Shown here: positions 9,566-19,139 of the stretch, one piece after another
How positions within the stretch are numbered: the stretch's first letter is position 1
How the letters are laid out: every line of letters begins with the position of its first letter
Source of the DNA: Rhizobium indicum
GTDB taxonomy: Bacteria; Pseudomonadota; Alphaproteobacteria; Rhizobiales; Rhizobiaceae
Direction of reading: 5' to 3'
Assembly (NCBI RefSeq): GCF_005862305.2
Contig: NZ_CP054022.1
Location: 248,001 to 312,000 of the forward strand
DNA: 64,000 nt
Made by a program: the position numbers and the translations under genes
Notes under the pieces: model-generated
The model's database searches: none
Seen by the model: only the letters and a program-made list of their open reading frames with translations
Told to the model about the DNA's origin: nothing

Positions 9566-9624
9566 TTGACAATCCTCTTTTGCTCAGGTCTACTGGTCCA
9601 CTTACCGGACCAGTAGACCTGAGC
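9566..9624 (+). promoter_or_regulatory. promoter overlapped by a perfect 18-bp inverted repeat (operator of the FadR-type regulator)
   Basis: A consensus -35 (TTGACA, 9566-9571) is followed after 17 bases by TCTACT (9589-9594) as a -10. The -10 lies inside the left arm of a perfect inverted repeat: GCTCAGGTCTACTGGTCC (9582-9599), a seven-base spacer, and its exact complement at 9607-9624. The core GGTCC/GGACC resembles GGT-N-ACC-type sites bound by GntR/FadR proteins. The regulator's ATG is 17 bases further on, behind a GGGGAGG ribosome site. Autorepression is the simplest reading. Confidence 0.75.
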
Positions 9625-9641
9625 GTGGGGAGGAAAAAGCA

Positions 9642-10370
9642 ATGGACGTTCGAGCGATGCTCGAAGACGACGTTGCGGCGCTCGGTGGAGCGCCGAAGAA
9701 GTCGATAAAAGACTTCGTCGTCCAGAAGATTGCGACCTTCATCGCCACCGGCATCCTCAAAGCCGGCGACCCGCTGCCCAGCGAACGGGAGCTCGCCTCC
9801 GCACTCTCGGTCAGCCGCGAGACCGTCCGTGGGGCGATCCTGATCCTTTCCACCCATGGGATTCTCTCGGTTGTGCACGGAACGCGCACAGTGGTGGCAT
9901 CGGAGGACGTCGGCGAATTGGCCGTCCAGGCTGCGCGGTATCGCGACATCGCGGCCTACAGTCTCGACAATGTTCATGAGGCCCGGCTTCTTATCGAAGC
10001 ACAGGTCGTCAGGGCTGCCGCGCTCAAGATGGAGCCTTCAACTTTTGATTATCTCCGCAAGTCGATCGCAGCGCAGGAGGCCGCCTGTGACGATCCTGTT
10101 CGTTTTTTGATATGTGACCGGGAATTTCACACCGCTATCTACCGTTCCAGCGGCAACGCGGTGCTGGCTGATATGGCCGCCGACCTCTATTCCTATCTTC
10201 TGAGCCACCGAAGGCGCGTCGTATCGCAGCCCGGGAGTATCGCCACGAGCATCGCCGATCACCGGTTGATCCTCGCTGGTTTGGAGACGCGGGACCCGGA
10301 TGCCGCGGCCGCGGCCTTCGCAATCCACGAAACCCGTATTTATACGACGACCAAGTTACTTTTCTCGTAG
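9642..10370 (+). CDS. GntR-family transcriptional regulator, FadR subfamily (FCD domain)
   Basis: 242 residues. An N-terminal winged helix-turn-helix (about 25-95) contains PSERELASALSVSRETVRGA and the wing GILSVVHGTRTVV. The C-terminal all-helical FCD ligand domain (about 105-230) contains EARLLIEAQVVRAAA, DREFHTAIYRSSGN and the ADHRLILAGLE motif, whose Asp/His residues normally bind a metal and an organic acid effector. It precedes denD by 21 bases and the ABC importer, so it most likely controls that operon in response to a sugar acid. The perfect palindrome at 9582-9624 in its own promoter is the obvious operator. Confidence 0.9.
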   Translation: MDVRAMLEDDVAALGGAPKKSIKDFVVQKIATFIATGILKAGDPLPSERELASALSVSRETVRGAILILSTHGILSVVHGTRTVVASEDVGELAVQAARYRDIAAYSLDNVHEARLLIEAQVVRAAALKMEPSTFDYLRKSIAAQEAACDDPVRFLICDREFHTAIYRSSGNAVLADMAADLYSYLLSHRRRVVSQPGSIATSIADHRLILAGLETRDPDAAAAAFAIHETRIYTTTKLLFS

Positions 10371-10391
10371 TTCGCAGGGAGGCGAAACACG

Positions 10392-11378
10392 ATGCATATT
10401 CTCATTATCGGGGCGGGAGGAATGATCGGCCGGAAGCTCGCCGCCACACTGGGGCGCAGCGGGTCACTCGGCGGCGATACAATCACGCGCATGACGCTTG
10501 TGGATGTAACGCCTCCGCCTGTGCCCGCCGACGTCTCCGTGCCGGCGGAAGCGCTGGCTGCCGATATTTCCGAAAGCGGCGCAGCGGAAGCCCTGGCGGC
10601 TCGCCGGGCCGACGTGATCTTCCATCTCGCCGCGATCGTTTCCGGTGAAGCCGAGCGCAATTTCGACCTCGGCTACAAGGTCAATCTCGACGGCACGCGA
10701 TTGCTGTTGGAAGCGATCCGCCGGGAAGGAAGCCGCCAAGCCTATGTTCCCCGGTTCGTATTCTCCTCGTCGATCGCGGTCTATGGCTCGCCGTTTCCCG
10801 ATCCGATTCCCGATGATTATGTGCTCGCACCTCTCACCAGCTACGGAGTCCAGAAGGCGATTTCCGAGCTTCTGCTTGCCGACTATTCGCGGCGCGGCTT
10901 TATCGACGGCGTCGGAATTCGGTTGCCGACCATCGTGATCCGGCCGGGTGCGCCGAATGCCGCCGCATCGGGATTCTTTTCCGGAATCCTGCGTGAACCG
11001 CTTGCAGGCCAGCGGGCCGTTCTTCCGGTCGAGGAAACGGTCAAGCACTGGTTGGCAAGCCCGCGTTCCGCCATCAAGTTCCTGATCCATGCTGCGACGC
11101 TCGACACGGCGGCGCTGGGTGTCCGGCGCACGCTCACCATGCCGGGCGTCGCCGCTACCGTTGCCGACCAGATTGCCGCCTTGCGGCGTGCTGCCGGTTC
11201 CGAGGCGGCGGAGTTGATCGATCGTCGCCGCGACGAGGTCATTGAGGGGATCGTCGCCGGATGGCCGAAGTCCTTTACGCCCGAACGCGCGACGCAACTG
11301 GGTTTCGTCGCCGAAACCACGGTGGACGAGTTGATCGAGGTCTACCTCGCCGAAGACGCTCCGGGTGCGTCCGGATGA
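10392..11378 (+). CDS. denD: D-erythronate dehydrogenase-like NAD-dependent epimerase/dehydratase
   Basis: 328 residues of the extended SDR superfamily. The Rossmann motif GAGGMIGRKLA is at the N-terminus, followed by a VIFHLAAIVSGEAE segment, SSSIAVYG, and the active-site Tyr-x3-Lys in SYGVQKA. The overall pattern, including DYVLAPLTSYG and RLPTIVIRPGAPN, is that of DenD, which oxidises D-erythronate to 2-keto-D-erythronate. The usual partners, the isomerase OtnI and the kinase OtnC, are not in the window, so the complete pathway cannot be assembled here. The ATG at 10392 follows a GGGAGGCG ribosome site and lies 21 bases from the regulator. It is probably cotranscribed with the ABC importer downstream, which suggests a C4 sugar acid substrate (inference). 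Confidence 0.8.
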   Translation: MHILIIGAGGMIGRKLAATLGRSGSLGGDTITRMTLVDVTPPPVPADVSVPAEALAADISESGAAEALAARRADVIFHLAAIVSGEAERNFDLGYKVNLDGTRLLLEAIRREGSRQAYVPRFVFSSSIAVYGSPFPDPIPDDYVLAPLTSYGVQKAISELLLADYSRRGFIDGVGIRLPTIVIRPGAPNAAASGFFSGILREPLAGQRAVLPVEETVKHWLASPRSAIKFLIHAATLDTAALGVRRTLTMPGVAATVADQIAALRRAAGSEAAELIDRRRDEVIEGIVAGWPKSFTPERATQLGFVAETTVDELIEVYLAEDAPGASG

Positions 11379-11544
11379 GGTTGAGCTGGGCTGAAACCGC
11401 CCCATAGGAGGAGAGTACCGCCCGGGCACACCCGCATATGCGGGATTGCGGCGGCAGAAGGACTTGAGAAGATAGGGCCGCCGGCAAGATATACGAAAAT
11501 ACGAATACATAGCATGTAGCGCTCGATTTCTGGGAGGAGTGGGT

Positions 11545-12612
<1,068 letters not shown>

Positions 12613-12760
12613 CGCCGTCCGGCGGCTGCGCGGGGCGGAGGAGCCCCCGTCGCCCGCAGGCCGGCAGCACCCCGTTTCGGGGATGCAAGGACCGTCGTTC
12701 ACCAAGCGGGAGGTGAATGGCGGGGAGTTCGCGCCCGCTTTTTTGAAGAGGAGGAATATC

Positions 12761-14065
12761 ATGAGGTTTAAGAGACGTGACTTTCTTGCCGCCTCGGCTG
12801 CCGTTGCCGGCGCCGCTGGCCTCGGCATTCGGCCATCCCTCGCGCAGGCTGAACCGACCTACACGCCGGAAAGCGGCGCCAGCCTGCGGCTGCTGCGCTG
12901 GACACCTTTCGTCAAGGGCGACGAGGAGGCATGGCTTGCCAACACAAAGAAGTTCACCGAAGCGACCGGCGTCGAGGTGCGCATCGACAAGGAAAGCTGG
13001 GAAGATATCCGCCCGAAGGCTGCCGTCGCGGCCAATGTCGGCTCCGGCCCGGACCTCATCATGTGCTGGTTCGATGACGCTCACCAGTATCCCGACAAGC
13101 TGGTCGACCTGACCGAACTCGCCAACTATCTCGGCAACAAATATGGCGGCTGGTATGACGGTGTGAAGGGCTATGCCGCGCGCGGCGACACCTTCATCGC
13201 CATGCCGCTGGCGGCAATCGGCAATGCGGTGGTCTATCGCGACACTCACGTGAAAGCAGCCGGCTTCAGCGAGTTCCCCAAAGACACGGCAGGCTTCCTC
13301 GAGCTTTGCAAGGCGATGAAAGCCAAGGGCACGCCGGCCGGCTTCCCGCACGGCAAGGCCGTCGGCGACGGCAACAACTACGCCCATTGGCTGCTTTGGA
13401 GCCATGGCGGCAAGATGGTCGACGAAGGCGGCAAGGTGACGATCAACAGCCCGGAAACGCTGGCGTCGATCAACTACGCCAAGGAGCTCTATGCGACCTT
13501 CATTCCAGGCACGGAAAGCTGGCAGGACGTCAACAACAACCGCGCCTTCCTCGCGGGCCAGGTGTCGCTGATCGCCAACGGCGTCTCGGTCTATTACACG
13601 GCCAAGAACGACCCGAAGCTCGCCGAGATCGCCAAGGACATCCGCACGACGAATTTCCCCGTCGGCCCGGTTGGCCAGAGCGTCGAGCTTTTCCAGACGA
13701 GCTCACTGCTTCTCTTCAAGCATACGAAGTATCCGGAGGCGGCGAAGGCCTACATCAAGTTCATGATGGAAGCCGACCAGATGAATGCCTGGATCCAGGG
13801 CTCAAGCGCCTATTGCTGCCAGCCGCTCAAGGCTTTCGCCAAGAACCCGATCTGGACATCCGATCCGATCCACGCGCCTTATGCACGTGCTTCGGAAAAG
13901 CTGCGTCCGAACGGCTATGCCGGCCCACTCGGTTATGCCTCGGCAGCGACCATGGCCGATTACGTTCTGGTCGACATGTATGCGGCCGCCGTCACCGGCC
14001 AGATGTCGCCCGAGGATGCGATGAAGGAAGCTGAACGGCGGGCAAACCGTTACTATCGCGTCTGA
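12761..14065 (+). CDS. carbohydrate ABC importer substrate-binding protein (family 1, Tat-type signal)
   Basis: 434 residues. The ATG at 12761 is preceded by AGAGGAGGAAT and gives a twin-arginine-like leader, KRRDFLAASAAVAGAAG, cleaved near LAQA. The mature protein has the two-lobed family-1 pattern: LRLLRWTPFVKGDEEAW at the start, then GSGPDLIMCWFDDAHQYPDK and GKAVGDGNNYAHWLLWSHGG. The ligand is unknown; being in one operon with denD suggests a sugar acid or related polyol. It is separated from the first permease by an 11-bp perfect hairpin, an arrangement that often gives extra binding-protein mRNA. Confidence 0.92.
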   Translation: MRFKRRDFLAASAAVAGAAGLGIRPSLAQAEPTYTPESGASLRLLRWTPFVKGDEEAWLANTKKFTEATGVEVRIDKESWEDIRPKAAVAANVGSGPDLIMCWFDDAHQYPDKLVDLTELANYLGNKYGGWYDGVKGYAARGDTFIAMPLAAIGNAVVYRDTHVKAAGFSEFPKDTAGFLELCKAMKAKGTPAGFPHGKAVGDGNNYAHWLLWSHGGKMVDEGGKVTINSPETLASINYAKELYATFIPGTESWQDVNNNRAFLAGQVSLIANGVSVYYTAKNDPKLAEIAKDIRTTNFPVGPVGQSVELFQTSSLLLFKHTKYPEAAKAYIKFMMEADQMNAWIQGSSAYCCQPLKAFAKNPIWTSDPIHAPYARASEKLRPNGYAGPLGYASAATMADYVLVDMYAAAVTGQMSPEDAMKEAERRANRYYRV

Positions 14066-14082
14066 GCCGCGCTTCAAAACAA

Positions 14083-14108
14083 GCGGCATGCCGGCTTCGG
14101 CATGCCGC
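14083..14108 (+). promoter_or_regulatory. perfect 11-bp intercistronic hairpin
   Basis: GCGGCATGCCG (14083-14093), loop GCTT, CGGCATGCCGC (14098-14108). It lies 17 bases after the binding-protein stop and 40 bases before the permease start, with no T-run. This is the usual position for a hairpin that protects the binding-protein mRNA from 3' decay and lowers downstream expression. Confidence 0.6.
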
Positions 14109-14148
14109 AAAGTCCTCTGGGAGTTCAGTGCAATCTGGGAGATAAGCA

Positions 14149-15081
14149 ATGTCGATGGTGAATCCGGAGGATAGACGCGGGCCGATCTCCTCGCTCCTGC
14201 AGAACAACAATGTGCTGGGCTTCCTGTTCATGCTGCCGGCGGCGGTGTTCCTCGTCTGCTTTCTGACCTATCCGCTGGGGCTTGGTGTCTGGCTCGGCTT
14301 CACCGATACGAGGATCGGCCGCGACGGCATCTTCATCGGGCTGGAGAACTACCAGTTCCTGATGGACGACAGCGTCTTCTGGCTGTCGGTCTTCAACACC
14401 ATTCTCTATACCTCCGTTGCCTCGGTGCTGAAATTCGCGCTCGGCCTCTGGCTGGCGATGCTGCTCAATCAGCACCTGCCGTTCAAGTCCTTCTTCCGAG
14501 CCATCGTGCTGCTTCCCTGGGTGGTGCCGACGGTGCTTTCGGCGCTGGCCTTCTGGTGGATCTACGATTCCCAATTTTCGATCATCTCCTGGTCGCTGAT
14601 GCAGCTCGGGCTGATCAGCGGACCGATCAACTTCCTCGGCGACCCGATCAATGCGCGCATATCCGTCATCGTCGCCAATGTCTGGCGCGGCATTCCCTTC
14701 GTGGCGATCTCGCTGCTTGCGGGGCTGCAGACGATTCCGGCGTCGCTGCAGGAGGCCGCCTCGCTCGACGGCGCCACGAGCTGGCAGCGTTTCCGCTACG
14801 TGACGCTGCCGATGCTGACGCCGATCATCGCCGTGGTGATGACCTTCTCGGTGCTCTTCACCTTCACGGATTTCCAGCTCATCTACGTGCTGACCAAGGG
14901 CGGACCCGTCAATGCGACACATCTGATGGCGACGCTATCGTTCCAGCGCGGCATTCCAGGCGGTCAGCTCGGTGAAGGTGCGGCGATCGCGGTCGCCATG
15001 GTGCCCTTCCTGCTCGGCGCCATCATGTTCAGCTTCTTCGGGCTGCAACGGCGCAAATGGCAACAGGGCGGCCAGGATTAA
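14149..15081 (+). CDS. carbohydrate ABC importer permease, MalF type
   Basis: 310 residues with six predicted membrane helices. The cytoplasmic EAA loop, which docks on the ATPase, is visible as QEAASLDGATSWQRFRYVTLP (about residues 201-221; first part QEAASLDGATSW). The N-terminus is short, as in UgpA/LacF-type proteins, without the long periplasmic P2 region of enteric MalF. It follows the binding protein and precedes the MalG-type partner by about 40 bases, completing a standard CUT1 importer. Confidence 0.92.
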   Translation: MSMVNPEDRRGPISSLLQNNNVLGFLFMLPAAVFLVCFLTYPLGLGVWLGFTDTRIGRDGIFIGLENYQFLMDDSVFWLSVFNTILYTSVASVLKFALGLWLAMLLNQHLPFKSFFRAIVLLPWVVPTVLSALAFWWIYDSQFSIISWSLMQLGLISGPINFLGDPINARISVIVANVWRGIPFVAISLLAGLQTIPASLQEAASLDGATSWQRFRYVTLPMLTPIIAVVMTFSVLFTFTDFQLIYVLTKGGPVNATHLMATLSFQRGIPGGQLGEGAAIAVAMVPFLLGAIMFSFFGLQRRKWQQGGQD

Positions 15082-15121
15082 GGCCAGGGTTAGAGCCAAA
15101 TTGGGGTTAGGGAGAGTGATG

Positions 15122-16021
15122 ATGTCGATAAATTCAAACGCCGCCGATCAGGTCGTAACCGACAATGCCGAAGGCATGAGCTATCTGAACCGCCTGCCGC
15201 GGCGGATCGTAATGCTCTACCTGCCGATGGCCGTCTTCGTCGTCGTGCTGCTCTTCCCGTTCTACTGGATGGCGATCACCGCGGTGAAGCCGAACGATCA
15301 GCTGACCGACTACAGCAACTACAGCCCCTTCTGGGTGGTGGGAGCGACGCTCGATCACATCAAATACCTGTTCCTTGAGACATCCTATCCGGGCTGGCTG
15401 TGGAACACGATGCTGGTCGCGGTCTGCTCCACCTTCCTCTCGTTGGTGGCGTCAGTCTTCGGCGCCTATGCCATCGAGCGCGTCCGCTTCACCGGTTCCC
15501 GTTCAGTTGGCCTCGTCATCTTCCTCGCCTATCTCGTGCCGCCGTCGATCCTCTTCATTCCGCTTGCCTTCATCGTCTTCAAGCTCGGGATCTACGACTC
15601 GCGGCTGGCGCTGATCTTCACCTACCCGACCTTCCTCATTCCCTTCTGCACCTGGCTGCTGATGGGCTATTTCCGGTCGATCCCATTCGAGCTGGAGGAA
15701 AGCGCGCTGGTGGACGGCGCCAACAGATGGCAGATTCTCACCAAGATCATTCTGCCGCTCGCAGTACCCGGGTTGATTTCAGCTGGCATCTTCGCCTTCA
15801 CGCTGTCCTGGAACGAATTCATCTATGCGCTGACTTTCATCCAGTCCTCGGAAAACAAAACCATCCCGGTCGGCGTGTTGACCGAACTGGTGCGCGGCGA
15901 CGTCTTCGAATGGGGGGCACTGATGGCGGGCGCATTGTTCGGCTCGCTTCCGGTGGTCATCCTCTACTCGTTCTTCGTGGACTACTACGTCTCATCGATG
16001 ACCGGGGCGGTGAAGGAGTGA
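15122..16021 (+). CDS. carbohydrate ABC importer permease, MalG type
   Basis: 299 residues and six predicted membrane helices. Two adjacent ATGs occur (15119 and 15122); the second has better spacing to the GGAGAG ribosome site. The EAA loop reads ESALVDGANRWQILTKIILP, and the C-terminus ends in a short periplasm/cytoplasm tail typical of MalG-like subunits. It is the last gene of the denD-associated operon: its stop at 16019-16021 is followed by a long imperfect inverted repeat. Confidence 0.92.
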   Translation: MSINSNAADQVVTDNAEGMSYLNRLPRRIVMLYLPMAVFVVVLLFPFYWMAITAVKPNDQLTDYSNYSPFWVVGATLDHIKYLFLETSYPGWLWNTMLVAVCSTFLSLVASVFGAYAIERVRFTGSRSVGLVIFLAYLVPPSILFIPLAFIVFKLGIYDSRLALIFTYPTFLIPFCTWLLMGYFRSIPFELEESALVDGANRWQILTKIILPLAVPGLISAGIFAFTLSWNEFIYALTFIQSSENKTIPVGVLTELVRGDVFEWGALMAGALFGSLPVVILYSFFVDYYVSSMTGAVKE

Positions 16022-16030
16022 CAGTCTACC

Positions 16031-16095
16031 GCGGACACGCCCTGCTTCTGCAGCAGTTGCGACTGCTTGTTACCGTGTGCAGGAGGAGTGTCCGC
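16031..16095. terminator. imperfect long stem between convergent genes
   Basis: GCGGACAC (16031-16038) and GTGTCCGC (16088-16095) are exact complements, with inner CCTGC/GCAGG pairing (near 16041-16045 and 16079-16083). The structure sits between the MalG-type gene and the convergent membrane-protein gene. No T-run follows on either strand, so a terminator role is only inferred. Confidence 0.35.
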
Positions 16096-16119
16096 AAAAT
16101 GGGATCAGCTGCCTTCCCA

Positions 16120-16515
16120 TCATGTATCGAAACCTCGTCTTGCCGAGATCGAATAATTGTAAATTGCCGCGTAGCTCGTCGATACGAGCAGCGGAAATGC
16201 GATGGTCTTGAGTATTTCCGGTGTACCGGTCGCCGCATGGATTGCCACGAGAATACTGGCTGAGCCGAGACAAGCAATGAGAGGCGGCGCCCAAAATCGC
16301 GCAGATCCGACGAAGCGCTTCGAAAGCCAGTCGATCACAGATTTCAGGAAAAGCGTCAGGAAGGCGGATATCGTACCCTGCACAAGGCCGGCGTAGAGCG
16401 GCAATGGCATGGCGTGCGCGCGATTGGCGAAAACCGCCCAGCTGCCCATTGCCAAAAAGGCGAAGAGAACATGGACAACGCCGCTGCGGAGAAGCCGGTG
16501 CAGTGCTTTCGGCAT
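16120..16515 (-). CDS. small integral membrane protein, unknown function
   Basis: 131 residues from the ATG at 16515 (a GTG at 16527 in frame would add four). Four hydrophobic stretches are visible: about 13-33, 42-62, 75-95 and 105-120. The N-terminus is basic (PKALHRLLRSG), and there are short positively charged loops such as WLSKRFVG. I do not recognise a family. It lies 41 bases downstream of the BrnA-like gene on the same strand and may share its transcript. Confidence 0.6.
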   Translation of the reverse strand: MPKALHRLLRSGVVHVLFAFLAMGSWAVFANRAHAMPLPLYAGLVQGTISAFLTLFLKSVIDWLSKRFVGSARFWAPPLIACLGSASILVAIHAATGTPEILKTIAFPLLVSTSYAAIYNYSISARRGFDT

Positions 16516-16555
16516 CACAACAACCACCCGTGGCCTACAAGATGGTGCAACAGGG

Positions 16556-16789
16556 TCAGAACCTGTTCTTCATCGCGGCGCGCAAAATGTCGTTGATCCG
16601 ATCCTGCCAGCCAGGGCCATCTTCCTGGAAATAGGCAAGGACATCACTGTCGATCTTGAGCGAAACAAGCTCCTTTGTATTTGGCAACGCCGGCCGCTCA
16701 ACAGCTTGCTCCGGCTTCTTCTTCGCGGGTTTGAACAACGCTTCGGCAGCATCCATTGGATTGACAGATCTGCGGGGCGGGTTTGCCAT
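16556..16789 (-). CDS. BrnA-like (COG3514) antitoxin family protein, apparently orphan
   Basis: 77 residues. The C-terminal half VSLKIDSDVLAYFQEDGPGW followed by QDRINDILR matches the ribbon-helix-helix-like C-terminus of BrnA antitoxins, where the strand binds DNA and GPGWQ-RIN is the family signature. The N-terminal half is Pro/Lys-rich (PAKKKPEQAVERPALPNTKE) and would be the flexible toxin-contacting segment. BrnT normally lies just upstream of brnA; the 268 bases upstream on this strand contain no BrnT-like frame. It is either a solitary regulator or a relic. Confidence 0.7.
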   Translation of the reverse strand: MANPPRRSVNPMDAAEALFKPAKKKPEQAVERPALPNTKELVSLKIDSDVLAYFQEDGPGWQDRINDILRAAMKNRF

Positions 16790-17012
16790 CGTTATGACTT
16801 TCTATTGCCTGTCGGATCGACATATGAGCGGCATACGGGATCTCGGCTGCTTCGTCGACTATTTAGCTTGTTTTCCAAGGCGATTTAGCCGACCTGCTCG
16901 ATCGCCAGCGTGCCGGCGGCAGAAACCACTTGTCCTTGCGCCTCCGGTCTTTCGCCTCGGTGACCGCGTAAAGCCGTCGGCTATGATCGGGAATCAGCTT
17001 CACAAGGTTTGC

Positions 17013-17050
17013 ATTGCCGGCAGGTTCTGGATGTAAGACCTGCCGGCAAT
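17013..17050. terminator. 13-bp perfect inverted repeat after graK
   Basis: ATTGCCGGCAGGT (17013-17025) pairs exactly with its complement at 17038-17050 across a 12-base loop, eight bases past the graK stop. It lacks a T-run, so it is probably an mRNA 3'-end hairpin or a bidirectional weak terminator. Confidence 0.5.
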
Positions 17051-17057
17051 CTGGCCG

Positions 17058-18359
17058 TCAATCAGCCTTTTTGCGATACAGCAACGTCATGAGCGCGAGG
17101 ACACATCCCAAGACTCCGACCGATGCGAAGATGTAGAAGTTCCACTGCGGAGCCAGGCCCGCACCCAGAACCGCACCGCCGATGGCCGGTCCTATCATGC
17201 CGCCGATACGGCCGATGCCGAGCGAGAAGCCAAGGCCGGTTCCACGGATTTCGACCGGATAGAGGTTTCCAACGAGAACGTTGGCGAGGATCTGCGTGCC
17301 GATCGTTCCCGTACCGGCAAGTGCGACGAGACCATAAACCTGGAGGCCCTGATCCACTTGCGTCAGCAACCAGATCGAGCAGGCTCCGAGAAGAAACATG
17401 CCTGCCACGACTATTTTGACGTTTCCGCGGTCGGCAATCCTTGCGCCGATCAGGAGGCCGACGGCCGCTCCGAGATTGAGCGTTACGGAGAAAAGGAGGG
17501 CAGAACCGAGGTCATAGCCCATCTTGTTCATGATGGTCGGAAGCCAATTGACCATGCCGAATGTGAGCAGAAGCGAACAGAAGTGAATGCCCCATGCGTT
17601 CAACGTCGGCAGCAGGCGACCTTCGGAAAACAGCGAGCGGATGCCCACCTGGCGTGACGCAACGGGCCTGGCTACGGGATTGGGCAGCCCGTACTGGTTT
17701 GCGATCTGGTTGGCTTCGGTCTGGCGGTTCTTTGTTGCCAGCCATTCGGGAGACTCGGGGATGAGGCGGATGAAGAAAGGCAGAAGCAGGATCGGTGCAC
17801 CGCCGATAATCATCAGTGGGCGCCATCCGTATTTCTGTATCAGCAGCATTCCGAGGATACCCGAGATGATGCCGCCGGCCAGGTAACCGAGAAGAGCAAT
17901 CGAATAGGCCATTGCCTTCCGCTTCGGCGGAGAAAACTCGATGATCAAAGCGGTTACCGTCGGAAAAAGAGCTCCAAGCCCCAGGCCGGCGAGAAAGCGT
18001 GTTCCCTCGAAAGCGAGAAAGTTCGGCGCAAGACCGCTGCCGATCATCATCACGGAAAAGCTCAGAAGACTGCCGATGATGACCTTGCGACGACCTATCC
18101 TGTCAGCAAGTGTTCCGGCAACGAGAGCGCCCAGCAGCATACCGAACAGGGTGATGGAGGCAGCCCGTCCGACCATGCCCGGAGTCAGGCCCCAACTGGC
18201 TTCACCGAGCAACGCCGGCGCGACTGCGCCGTAAACGATCAGGTCGTAGCCGTCGAACAGGATCAGCAGACCGCAAAGGGCGATGATGATATTCGGGCTG
18301 CGAACGCGTTCGTTGATAATAGCGAGATCTTGTATGGCCAATTTTCCCTCCCCATACAT
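17058..18359 (-). CDS. graK: MFS transporter, aromatic acid:H+ symporter family (gamma-resorcylate uptake)
   Basis: 433 residues and twelve predicted membrane helices. The first helix carries the DGYDLIVYG motif typical of PcaK/BenK-type aromatic acid symporters, followed by loop 2-3 motif GTLADRIGRRK and the central loop LIPESPEWLA. Next to graR and the gra enzymes, the likely substrate is gamma-resorcylate (2,6-dihydroxybenzoate) or a related hydroxybenzoate. Start choice: the ATG at 18359 lacks a good ribosome site, whereas a TTG at 18341 has GGGGAGGG just upstream and would trim six residues. A graR-type operator lies about 165 bases upstream at 18525-18538. Confidence 0.85.
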   Translation of the reverse strand: MYGEGKLAIQDLAIINERVRSPNIIIALCGLLILFDGYDLIVYGAVAPALLGEASWGLTPGMVGRAASITLFGMLLGALVAGTLADRIGRRKVIIGSLLSFSVMMIGSGLAPNFLAFEGTRFLAGLGLGALFPTVTALIIEFSPPKRKAMAYSIALLGYLAGGIISGILGMLLIQKYGWRPLMIIGGAPILLLPFFIRLIPESPEWLATKNRQTEANQIANQYGLPNPVARPVASRQVGIRSLFSEGRLLPTLNAWGIHFCSLLLTFGMVNWLPTIMNKMGYDLGSALLFSVTLNLGAAVGLLIGARIADRGNVKIVVAGMFLLGACSIWLLTQVDQGLQVYGLVALAGTGTIGTQILANVLVGNLYPVEIRGTGLGFSLGIGRIGGMIGPAIGGAVLGAGLAPQWNFYIFASVGVLGCVLALMTLLYRKKAD

Positions 18360-18524
18360 TTGCGTACAGGAAGTACGCTCCTGCCAGCGGCAGGTCCGCG
18401 TCGATCCGTGTACAAACCCTCCTGGATCGTTGCCGGCGTGGTTCCTCCCAGCGCCAGACTCACCCGCAAACGGGCTATGTCAAGACAACGATGACACGCT
18501 ATTAAATACTTGCGAATAAAATAT

Positions 18525-18538
18525 TTGCAACTGCAAAC
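18525..18538. promoter_or_regulatory. GraR-type operator copy 1 (TTGCA-N2-TGCAA)
   Basis: TTTGCA-AC-TGCAAA is a perfect 6+6 inverted repeat just past the graR stop, upstream of the graK promoter region. The same core recurs at 19150-19161 in front of graD. Two perfect copies flanking one MarR gene make it the best operator candidate. Confidence 0.6.
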
Positions 18539-18541
18539 TTT

Positions 18542-18994
18542 TCAGCTCGCAACTTTTCCCTTTCCGGACATTGCCGGCAGGTTGCTGTGCATGCGGCGCA
18601 GCGCCTTCTTCAGTGCTGCGACCTCCTCGTCCGACATGTCCTGAACCGCAGTGCGTTCAAGCTCGACGGCAAGCGGCATGAGCCTTTCCGTCAGCGCCTC
18701 ACCCTGCGGGGTCAGTCTTACGATGACGATACGGCCATTATCTTCCGGACGCGTTCTCGACACCAGCTTGCGCTTGGCCAGTGTGCCGACGAGGCGCGAA
18801 AGCGTCGAAATCTCGACAGAGACGACGTCGGCGAGATCCCCCAGGGTGCTCTCCCGGCGCTCCTTGAGCATGGCCAGAACCCGGTACATCGCCACGCTGA
18901 GATTGTCTTCAGCGATTCTCTGCGCGAATACCTCGGCTATCCGCACGCCGGCGCGATTGAGAAGATACGGAACGGAATCGGTAAGTTTGTACAT
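18542..18994 (-). CDS. graR: MarR-family repressor of the gamma-resorcylate genes
   Basis: 150 residues. The winged helix occupies about 30-105: STLGDLADVVSVEISTLSRL is the helix-turn-helix with its recognition helix, and SRTRPEDNGRIVIVRLTPQG is the beta wing with the conserved DxR-like pattern. Flanking helices form the dimer interface. It is divergent from graD and upstream of graK. As a MarR protein it should repress until an aromatic ligand binds. The TTGCA-N2-TGCAA repeat, one copy between the -35 and -10 of graD, is the probable binding site. The symbol follows the Rhizobium sp. MTP-10005 cluster. Confidence 0.88.
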   Translation of the reverse strand: MYKLTDSVPYLLNRAGVRIAEVFAQRIAEDNLSVAMYRVLAMLKERRESTLGDLADVVSVEISTLSRLVGTLAKRKLVSRTRPEDNGRIVIVRLTPQGEALTERLMPLAVELERTAVQDMSDEEVAALKKALRRMHSNLPAMSGKGKVAS

Positions 18995-19139
18995 GTCTCT
19001 GTCTGCTGGCGGGATTTCGCTTGCTGAGGGCTCTCTCCGACATGCACCTAAATTACCGGAATGACAACACGATTGGCTTTCAGCCGTCGAGAAAGGCTGA
19101 GTAAGGCAAGCATTTTCCCGCCCAATTTATAAACTTGCA

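Noticed and set aside
16790..17057. Search for a BrnT toxin upstream of the BrnA-like gene
   Set aside because: No frame with BrnT character was found on the minus strand; only the graK 3' hairpin is present.
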